Shown here one piece after another: positions 55,518-64,000 of a stretch of 64,000 nucleotides of DNA. This DNA is from Microstegium vimineum (taxonomy: Eukaryota > Streptophyta > Magnoliopsida > Poales > Poaceae): NCBI GenBank assembly GCA_022036555.1, contig CM039123.1, positions 17,334,326 through 17,398,325 of the forward strand, given 5' to 3'. The translations under genes were made by a program, and so were the position numbers. The first letter of the stretch is position 1; the number at the start of each line of letters is the position of its first letter. The notes under the pieces are model-generated. The model had not been told where the DNA came from, searched no databases, and worked only from the letters and a program-made list of their open reading frames with translations.

Positions 55518-56396
55518 TCAAGATGGTGAAACAGAGGGATCTGTTGGAATGTGATGAGTGCAAATGATAGGACTGATTCCAGTGAGATCTTGGAGTGAGT
55601 AGCCAAAGGCTGAACGATGTCTTTCTAGAACAGCCATCAGGCGCAGAGTTTGCCCCTGAGTGAGTTTATCACTTATGATTATAGGAGATTCTGGATCATT
55701 ATTGAGGAAAGCATAAGTAAGATCGGGTGGTAGAGGTTTAAGCTCTACAGGAGGTCTGGGTGTTTCTGTAAACTCATCTAAGGGTTCAGGTTCAGAAGGG
55801 TCAGCTTCTTCTTCTATGAAGAAAGGAGCATCGTCTTCTAAATCTGGTTTATCAAAAAGCCCTAGAGAAGCAGTTTTTACTTCCTCCATAGGATCAGGTA
55901 AAAGATATGATTCAACTTTGCTGTTCAAAGAACGAGAGATTGTCATCGGGATTTGAAAACTCTTTCCAAAGGAAATGTTTAGTTTCCCGTTTTGTCCTTC
56001 ATAAAGAAGTATTCTAAAAGGTTGTCCTATCAATAGGTCATGGTCCCATGTATCAAAGATATAAAAGTTCAAACGAACTATGGCACCATCTACCATAATT
56101 GGTAAGACATGTAAAATTCCAAGACTGGGGACTATATGTCCGTCAAGATTCTTCATGAGCTTTATTGTTGGGGCTAAGGTCACTTTGCCCAATAATTCAT
56201 GCGCAAGTGATCTAGACATGATGTTGATCCCCACAACAGGATTATAGAGAGCATCAAAATGATATGAATTGAAAGTACAACGTATTGGAATAGAAAGTGA
56301 ATCTAGACGGATCACATCAGAGGAAAGCTCTGATTCTTCTAACCATTCGCTACTTATGATTGATACAAGCTCTCTTAAAATGCCTCTATCTGGCAT
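55518..56396 (-). pseudogene. Athila-B protease-like/linker region
   Basis: A 292-codon frame in phase with pol, separated from it by TGA at 55518-55520 (fits CGA). The place of the retropepsin active site reads YNPVVGINIM, with Asn where Asp is expected, followed by DHDLLIGQPF, the usual C-terminal motif. The second half is acidic (EEEADPSEPEPLDEFTE). With this Asn the fold would be inactive as a protease. Confidence 0.68.
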
Positions 56397-56887
56397 TTTC
56401 TATATGTGGTTTCTAAGGTGATGATCTCGGGGTTTTGAAATAGAAAGGTAGGTTGAATGTTTCCGAAATCAGTGAAAAGATCAGGATCTATATTCAACAT
56501 GAAATCAGGTGGTGGAATTTCTTCTATTTTAGCTCAGAACTTGGGATAGCTAAAAAGATGGTGGATTTGGCAAGTATTGTTTTCAGCTTCGTGAATTTCT
56601 TCATGGAGGGTATTATCCAACTCAGCATCTAGGATTCTATCTAAAGTTGATTTTGCTTCTATGGATGGTATATGAAAGAAAGAACCCAGATGTGGTGTTT
56701 AGCAACTCTCTATCCTTTTTACGAAGACCTTTATAAAAGTGTTGAAGAAGACAGGCCTTCGATGTTAAGGTGTGTACCAGATTCTAAAAGCTCAAGAAAA
56801 TGTTTCCAGGAGTAAGCCAAAGATTCGTTCTTTTCTTGTTCGAAGGTTAGAAACTTGACTCTAAGGTCGACGATTTGGGTGATGGGG
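56397..56887 (-). pseudogene. Athila-B gag remainder, decayed and shortened
   Basis: Short gag-like stretches in several frames. No zinc knuckle is visible, so part of the 3' gag is probably deleted. Confidence 0.4.
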
Positions 56888-57253
56888 TTAGAAATCTAAA
56901 CAGAATTTTGGAGCGCAAAACTCCCGATCTCCTGTGTATTGTTGGCTTACCTTCTGATTATACCATTGTTTAGCTCTTCCTTTTAAAGAAAAAGGAAAAA
57001 GCTTCCAACGTAAGGTTTTATCGGATATGCCCTCTATGCGAAGACAATCACATGTTTGCTCAAAATATTGAATATGAAGGTAAGGATTTTTGTCTTCCTT
57101 TCCTGAAAAGGATAGGCTTTGAATCATTGCAATCAACCGCGGACTCAACCTAAACTCGGGAGTTTGGATAGGTTGTGATGACTCCCATGGTAATAGGTCG
57201 GTCTCCGTGGGTGCAGAAAATTGATAGATAGGTGTGGAATTTAGGTTTTCCAT
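56888..57253 (-). pseudogene. Athila-B gag, N-terminal part
   Basis: ATG at 57253 (MENLNSTPIYQF). The capsid block MIQSLSFSGKEDKNPYLHIQ, CLRIEGISDKTLRWKLFPFS and GRAKQWYNQK is followed by a stop at 56888. It is parallel to Athila-C gag. Confidence 0.78.
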
Positions 57254-57362
57254 AAGGATAGAAAAGGTAAGAAATAAAGAAATTTGAAAAAGATAAGAAA
57301 AGATAAAAGTATAGGTACAGGAAAATAGCAAGATTCAAGGTTATCTCAGCAAACCGTCTTTC

Positions 57363-57380
57363 TCCCCGGCAACGGCGCCA
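57363..57380 (-). other. Athila-B primer binding site (tRNA-Asp type)
   Basis: The minus strand reads TGGCGCCGTTGCCGGGGA, 8 nt inside the 5' LTR. Confidence 0.87.
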
Positions 57381-57388
57381 GAAATGCT

Positions 57389-58492
57389 TGTTGATATTTG
57401 TTAACGCAGACAGAGAAATCAATAGGAAGTAATCCGCAAGCGCACAGATACCGGTGAGCACTTCACCCGGGAGATAGTCCAAAGTATCGTTATTTGTTTT
57501 TCCGCAGGGAGAAAGGGTGCATCTGACTAACCAAATCTATGCTAGTAACCCTTAGGCTACAAACAAGGTGATCGTGCTATAAGCAATTAGAGAAGATCGC
57601 AACTGTAGTCTCGTTCTAGTCTATATAAGATATGATATATTATTCTATTGGGGAGAACCGTCATGAGAAGAGACACCTCAGAGGATGCTTAACACGTGGC
57701 CTATGAAACCCTATCGGTCCTTCTAACGAGATTGTGGGTTCCAAAGGTATCTACGGAATTGTCACTTTCCGAGCTACTACCACAGATCCGGCTAGATAGG
57801 GGATATCTATGAGTATCCTAGCCCAAACACCACGTTTACACTAAAGATGATTACCCTACTCTCTACGCGAAGAGAATAAAGTAAACTCACAAACCAAAGA
57901 ATAATAAACAGGGAACTTACTAGAATTAGAAGTCGAATTACCGAAGAAATCCTAGGAGCAAGCCTCGGGTTAGGAGTCTTGATCCCGTCGATACAAACTG
58001 GAGAGGAGACACCGACAAGCCGGGCTTCCTCCAATCCACACCTCCACTCTAACTCTCTCAATCTAGAAGAGTAAACTCTAATCTCACATGTATGCTAAGC
58101 CCTAGAGAATAGACCCGTGAGGGATCTTCTTTGGTGAATCCTCTCTGGAAAATATACAAATGAATAATGGATTATGGATTGCCTTTAGCCAGGGGGTAGG
58201 GGTCCTCCTTATATAGCCCCCTCAAATGATCGTCAGCCGTCGGATCAAACCGACCTTAATGGAGGATTTAGATTAAACCTCAAAGGCGGTGGAACCCTAA
58301 TCCACGAAGTGGGCCATGATTGGCCACTGGCCTTGGGCGGCGGCCCTAGGGGGAGGGCGCCCACCGTACCCTGGTGACAGGTGGGCCCCTCCTTCCTCGG
58401 GGGTGGTTCTGGAGTCTTCTAGATTAGTCTTTTTCGTATGGAGGTGTTATGTGTCTATGTAATCCTTACCTGTGGGCATCTTTTGCTCTTTT
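57389..58492 (-). repeat. Athila-B 5' LTR, interrupted by Sire-2
   Basis: Begins TGTTGATATTTG. TATATAAG on minus at 58208-58215. Paired GC motif at 58335-58347 and 58355-58367. The last about 145 bp (compare 50354-50498) are displaced by Sire-2. Confidence 0.85.
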
Positions 58493-60378
58493 TGAAAGGA
58501 CCTTGATGTCGCCTAGCAGGACTAGAGGGGGGGGGTGAATAGGCCTATTTAAAATAAACTTGCAAACTTTCTGTCAGCACAGATCCGACACTGCCGGCCT
58601 TGGGTCCGCACTTCCAGGGTGCCCGACACTGCTGCTCTAAAGCCCGACAGTGTTGGCTTCTAGGACAGAACTGAGCACAATTCAAAATGTATAACTAGAA
58701 TGGAAATTGTGCTTGAATGAAAACCTTCCTAGAGGTGTAGGGAACCTCTAGCACCACTTGGAATAGGTAGGAGCTGCACCACCAAGTAGATCGGGACCAA
58801 ACCCTAGAAATCACCTTGAGGACAAATGCAAGTGAAGCAAGCAATACAAACACAAGTGACACAAGATTTATCCCATGGTTCAGCGTCACCACCAAGGCTG
58901 GCCTAAGTCCACGTTGTTGAGGTTTGCCACACAAGGCTTAGGCTCACCACACAAGGCTTGCCTTTCCCTCATTTTCAAATCAAGAGAATGAACTCTTGAA
59001 GTGAGGGGTGATTTACTAGCTGCAATGAGATGGTTACAAACCTCTCGGGGCTGCCACACAAGTTGGCAAGCTCCACGGGCGACGCTCTAGCCGGCTAGGA
59101 GGAAGCTCCAAGAGTAACAAATGCAAACCACCGGCTTGAACGTGAACCAAGTGCTCTAGACAATGACGAACAGTTTTGGGCTGCTCTCTAATGGAGTTTG
59201 GAGGCTCAACCCCTCAAAGGATTGGAGAGAAATCAATGGGAGAAGCTTGAGGGGCTCCAATGGAGTTAGAGAGAGGGAGAGAGCTTTCTGTTTCTGCACT
59301 GGTTGGGGAAAGGTCAAGATGACCATTGGGGGCAGCAAGAAGGCGATATAAATACCCTCTGCTGTCCAACGGACACTTTAAGTGCCGGCACTGCTTGTGA
59401 CTTGAATCATTTCAACACATATGAATTCAGCTCATGGCTTCAAATCACTTCCACTAATAAATTGATCCTCAACATAATATGACTTCTCATAGCTTGATTA
59501 GTACTTCGACTCAATGCAAGTACTATCTTCTTCACCTTAGCCATAGTACCTCGGTCTCCTTGACCTTCACCTTTGCTTAGTACCTCGAAGTCCTTTCCTT
59601 GCTATCTTCACCCTATCAAGCCATACTCAAGTCACATCATATTAAGCACCGATTGAAAACCATTTCTTCAATATTGTGATCCTTGCTTGAATATCCTATA
59701 TATATGAATGTTGAGATCAATCAAGCTTCGATATATGAGACTCCACATAAATATGGTCAAGCCAATTCACAATTCCTTAGATCTTCCTCATTTTGGCTTG
59801 ACACTCCCATCATTCACTACAATCTCTATCTTCATACTTCTAGCTTGATCATATTAATGCAAAGTGATTTTCCACATCTTTGTCCATACAAGCAAACTAA
59901 TCTAGAGACCATCTTATATCCAATATACATTGTCTCCTTTGTCATTTGACCTTTGCTTGTGTTTTCTCACTAATGCACTATTGATTCATTATTCATTCCT
60001 TGATCAACACTAGTCCACTATCCAACTCTTCTTGTTCATGCAAAGCAAGCCAATATAAATACCAATCCATAGCTATCAACTCATGTCTCATTTGCCATTT
60101 ACTAAACATGCTTGCTTTCACATGATACATGATATCCCACAACATAGAGGCCATTTCACTGATTCCATTTGCATTGTTGTCTTTTGCTTGAACTAGATTG
60201 TTTCCATAGTCTTCCAATGTAACAATACACAAATTGACCTTCATCTCAACACTGTGTGGAATACCATCAAGTTTGCTTTTCTTGTTTAACCTTTGATACA
60301 CTTAGCAAACTTGTTAGACCTTTAATTATGTTGTCACTCAATTCATCAAAACCCACTAAAGGGCTAGATGCACTTTCA
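58493..60378 (-). repeat. Sire-2 3' LTR
   Basis: 1886 bp. It shares the start, end and the GGACTAGAGGGGGG.GTGAATAGGCCT segment with Sire-1, but is longer and diverged. CACTGCC-type motifs are near 58589, 58609, 58627 and 59382. A TATTTATA box on minus is near 59347-59355. Confidence 0.82.
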
Positions 60379-61999
60379 ATCTCCCCCTTTTTGGTGATTG
60401 ATGACAACACAATTAAAGCTTACAAGAGATTGATAAATGATAAAATTTTGGATCCTATGATATAGTGAGCTCCCCCTAAATGTGTGCATTGAAGGGAATT
60501 CAAAATTTGGCCTCAAATGCCAAATGCACATATTTAAGAACAAGTGTGAGAACTCTCCTATATCATAGCATCTGTGGGGTGCAAGGTGTCATCAAGATAA
60601 ACGTGATGCTCATGAAAGTTATACAAATCAGAGATAATAGATATTGAAATTACACTGGGCGGCACTGCCGCTCCGAGAGCAGCACTGCCACACCTGTGGC
60701 AGTCAGCACAACTATCCTTGCACACACAACATATTTCTCCCCTTTACAGATTAATCTTTCTTAAAAAAATCTTATACCCCTTACACTCTTAATATTTCTC
60801 CCCCTTTGGCATTAATCTCCAAAAAGGATCTCTCTACCAAAAAGGAAGAAATCATGGTAGACAAGTGAGGGCAAGAGGTAGGTTAAAGTTTGGCATATAG
60901 GATTTCATTTTTATAATTGCTACCAAACAAAGTATGCAACAAATTAAGTCAAGATTCTTGAGAAGATAGCATATTTGGCTCATACCTCACTTAGATGACA
61001 GTTTTAACATAAGACAAACTCATGCTATCACCACAAGAGGTATCAACCAAATATCTAATTCATTCTCTAATCGTCACCACAAGAACAAACTTATGGCGTG
61101 GCTCAAATTATTGCATACACATGCACACACTAGCATGTAAGGCCTAGATGCACAAAGGTAGTACAAGAGTTCATGGAGTGATATACCTTTGTTCTAAGCC
61201 TCATAATCTCCATCATGATGATTATTTTGAATTTAGTGCTTTGATGGGTTTAACACTTGTTCAATCAGAAATATCTCATTTGTGCCCATCTCTCATCATC
61301 ATCATCTTTAAGGAGATATCACAAACTTGTGCTTGATATCAATTGAAAGTCCATGGCTAGTTCTTGTTGTAATTTTGAGATACCAATTGAAGACATATTT
61401 CTTGATATACTAAAATTGAGAGATTGTCCATCAATATCAATTGAAATAAGATCTACATAGTATGACACCAATTGAAGGAATATTCACAAGTTGATGCCAA
61501 TTGTAATGGATGCTTGTATCTCATAGTGTCACATAGATGTCACCTAGTAAAGGCTTACAAAAACAAGAGATGACATTAAATTGCACAAGCTAGAGTTTCA
61601 CAACTAATGATCATTTTGGATGTGGAAGGCATGTAGATCACTAATTGCAAAACCTCATAACATAGACTAAGTTCCCCCTTTTTGATAGTGCATACATATA
61701 TATGTGGAAGACAAGAACATATGCACTTTTGGTCATTTAAGTCCAAACAAGGGAATTTAAGCTATATTATGGAGAGTAGCTACTTGAGAGATAAAATTAC
61801 AATCCAAATAAATATGAGAGATAGCTTTACCGATTTGGATTGAGTTAGTGTAGCATACTCATGAGAAACCCATTCTCACCGAGAGACTATACATATTCAC
61901 TAGAAGAAAAGGTTAGTCTCAAAGACACAAGACATAGAATGGGCTCCCCCTAATATGTGCATCAAGTACTCAAATTACTTGTGAAATACACTTGAATCG
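60379..61999 (-). other. Sire-2 3' non-coding part
   Basis: The polypurine tract is at 60379-60393. More CTCCCCCT tracts (plus) are near 60472, 60788, 61673 and 61942. Motifs GGCACTGCCGC and AGCACTGCCA are near 60661 and 60681. No gene is seen. Confidence 0.6.
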
Positions 62000-64000
62000 T
62001 GTCACACCCCAAAATTTCACATTTTGGGTTGTGCTTAGAAAACACTAAATAAAATAAATAATTTCTATGTTCATATAAAAATTTCCAAGATTAGTTTGAT
62101 TTGCACAAATTTAGTATAGGAAAAGTGAATTTATAAACTTTTCTAAATCAATTTGTTAGACTTTAATTTTTGTGGTGGTTGTTCATTGCTTGTCTTGATG
62201 CATGTGAGTGTTTAAAGTTTTTAAAACACGTTTAGTAAGTCGTTTATCGGTCTCTGGTTCGTCTCCATCTTTTTCTATAATCAAATTCTTGTTCTCGATC
62301 TTAATCTTTCGTTTGGACATTCCCAGTATCCGTTGTCTCTTTATCCAAAAGATTATATTGAGTTCATAATTCATCAACATGTCTCTAAATTCTTTCCGGG
62401 AATTTTTCTGAATTTTTCCAGACCTTTTTCCTATTTATCTACGAGCAAATTCTAATTTTTAGATGCTCCAAAATATCTTTTCATGAGCTCCAAATACTTT
62501 ATTTGGGTTCATTGTGTTCAAAAGTATCTCCGAGAATTTTCCTTGAATTTTTGAGCATTCGGAGTTATTTTTCGTGGCTTAATTAATAGTTCTAGACTTT
62601 TCTAGAATTATTTTATTCACAAAAATAATTTATTCCGAAAATAAATAATGAAGACCTCAATTTCCCACCAGCCCACAAAACCCATGTGCAATAATCCTCA
62701 TAAATCACAAAAGTCCAAGCATTTTATTTACTAATGGGCTTTGATGGTTAATTTGGCCCGTTAGTAAATGTGAAGGTGCACCATCAATTAATACCATATC
62801 GCTAGTTGATGTTGAGGTGGAGAGTCTTCCTCCCTATAAATATGTACCCACCCCCTTGACCAAAGCACACCACGTCTACCACAAGGGGTGCCCCTAGTTT
62901 GGGAATACCTAACGGTAGAAAATCATATCTTTTTCCTACTCTGCCGTTATCGTGCAGCCTACTCCTACCGTGGTGATGCTCTCCGATCGACATCCCTTGC
63001 TCGCGTCCGATCGACATCCCTTGGCCCGGTGACCCCCTCCTTCTGCACGAACGAGCAGCAGCAGCATCAAGAGCGTTCGTACGAAAGTGAAGGAAGGAGA
63101 CAAGTGCAATTTTCTTTGACGGTATAATCTCCACCGTTTCTTCGTTTTATCTCCATTTTAGTTCATTCAAGTTGCGTTAGATTCATAGCGTTGTGCTCTA
63201 CGCAGTAACATTAATGTTTTTGGTGTTGCTTAATTACAATTTTTTTATTAATATAAATATTAATTATTTAATGTTTAATCATGAGCTTCATAATTAATTA
63301 AAAGCATGTTAGATTTTAATTATGTTTTATACAATTTGAGTTGCATTAGATCATATTAATATGACCTATAAGGTAGTGCTAATGTTTATCATGTCATATG
63401 CTTTTCTATATATTGTCAAATGTTAAATTGATTAAATATGTTTACAACTAGTTTAATAATTAAAATCAACATAGATTTTATACTAAGATCTTTTGTATAG
63501 AAATATTAATATGAGTAATTGCTAATTTTAATATGCTTTTAGAATATAAGTTGCTTAGTTTAAACATGCACCATAAACTTAGATGCTCTTACATGTCTAT
63601 TTTCTTTTTCAAAGATAAATCTTAACTTGTTTAATAGATTATGTGACAATTCGTATGAATAAAATATGATTAGTTTAGCTTAGCTTTTATAATTCAAATA
63701 TGGTTAATATAATTTGAATTCATATGATTCACATGGTTTTGCTTAAATAAAACAATCAAGCATGTAGGTTTTTCTTTTATAATATAACAAAACTCTTGAT
63801 AGTCAGTTTCTTTCTATAGTAGATCCGTTCTCTACGTTTTCTTGCGTTCTCTCGACCGTAGTAACCGATCTATCTTTTGTATGTTGTTTTCCCTTGTTGG
63901 TGTATTGTTCTTAGGTTTTTCTATTTGTTGTTTGTATGTTGTCTATGTGTGGTGTTTGCTACGAGTAGAACGAGAACCGCTTGTGAGAGTTGAAGATCAA
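62000..64000 (+). repeat. Probable long Ty3/gypsy LTR (Del/Tekay-like), partial
   Basis: Starts TGTCACACCCCAAAATTTC exactly where Sire-2 sequence stops. The TGT(A/C)ACACCCC start is frequent in Del/Tekay chromovirus LTRs. A TATAAATA box is at 62835-62842. The rest is AT-rich with a GC-richer patch (62870-63060). No end, primer site or protein is in view, so lineage and even LTR status remain tentative. No host gene is visible. Confidence 0.4.

Larger units (their letters stand above)
49741..58492 (-). mobile_element. Athila-B: Athila-lineage element with gag, pol and a small accessory gene, inserted in Athila-C gag
   Basis: 3' LTR 49741-50498, 5' LTR from 57389, cut at 58492 by Sire-2. The primer site is next to the right LTR on minus. 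Between them, on minus, lie gag, protease-like region, RT, RNase H, integrase and a 206-codon ORF with its own TATA box. The RT catalytic box FMDD is the Athila form. The remaining LTR end and second target site lie right of the window. Confidence 0.88.
58493..61999 (-). mobile_element. Sire-2: 3' part of a second Sirevirus inserted in the Athila-B 5' LTR
   Basis: A complete 3' LTR (58493-60378, TGAAAGGACC...GCACTTTCA) followed by the CTCCCCCTTTTTGGTGATTG (plus) polypurine-tract side and 1.6 kb of Sirevirus 3' non-coding sequence. This ends where a TGTCACACCCC start cuts in at 62000. Pol and the 5' LTR are presumably right of the window. Confidence 0.78.

Noticed and set aside
58335..58367. 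GC motif pairs as Rho-independent terminators or hairpins only
   Set aside because: Plant context, no T-run, and the constant 20-21 bp spacing fits binding sites better; a structural role is not excluded.

Overview
The window is plant nuclear DNA, almost certainly from a grass (Poaceae). It is built of large nested LTR retrotransposons of the Tat/Retand, Athila and Sirevirus (Maximus/SIRE) lineages, next to the first exon of one single-copy-looking host gene. I see no bacterial features, tRNA, rRNA or CRISPR. The species cannot be read from the sequence.

Left edge (1-1025): coding exon 1 of a CTLH-complex-type (LisH/CTLH/CRA, RanBPM-like) protein lies on the minus strand at 95-451 and leaves the window to the left. 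Its upstream region is packed with MITE-like repeats. One MITE is split by a complete Tat-lineage Ty3/gypsy element (Tat-1, 1031-13992, minus strand, 1099-bp LTRs, perfect AGGTG target duplication). Tat-1 holds decayed gag, protease, RT, two RNase H domains and integrase. It also carries, on the opposite strand and under its own TATA box, a multi-exon gene of the plant-mobile-domain type.

From 13993 to 17341 lies low-copy-looking or decayed DNA with an LTR+PBS fragment (14891-15476). From 17342 a second Tat-type element (Tat-2, plus strand) begins. Its RT region is replaced by a fragment of another element (Tat-3, 21440-22816, minus strand). Its 3' part is split by a 21-kb Athila-type element, Athila-A (25172-46199, minus strand), which has gag, protease and an ATHILA ORF1-like gene but no pol. 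That ORF1 is itself split by an 11.4-kb Sirevirus (Sire-1, 28880-40234, minus strand) with gag-pol and an extra acidic-tailed ORF.

The right third is a stack of open-ended insertions. Athila-C (from 47691, plus) sits in Tat-2. Athila-B (from 49741, minus) sits in Athila-C gag. Sire-2 (from 58493, minus) sits in the Athila-B 5' LTR. A probable long Ty3/gypsy LTR (from 62000) sits in Sire-2. Their other halves lie right of the window.

The most notable pattern is regulatory. Each family carries its own short GC-rich motif many times, mainly in U3 and beside internal promoters. Tat-1 has about 95 copies of ATCGGC/GCCGAT. Athila-A has a 20-bp perfect palindrome. Athila-B/C have paired 13-mers set 20-21 bp apart. 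The Sireviruses have a CACTGCCGGCC motif at 18-21 bp steps. In Athila-A and Athila-B the motif lies upstream of both the LTR TATA box and a separate internal TATA box in front of an accessory ORF. In Tat-1 the motif cluster lies between the LTR promoter and a divergent promoter for the antisense gene. This suggests retroelements that express accessory proteins from separate promoters sharing an element-specific control site.
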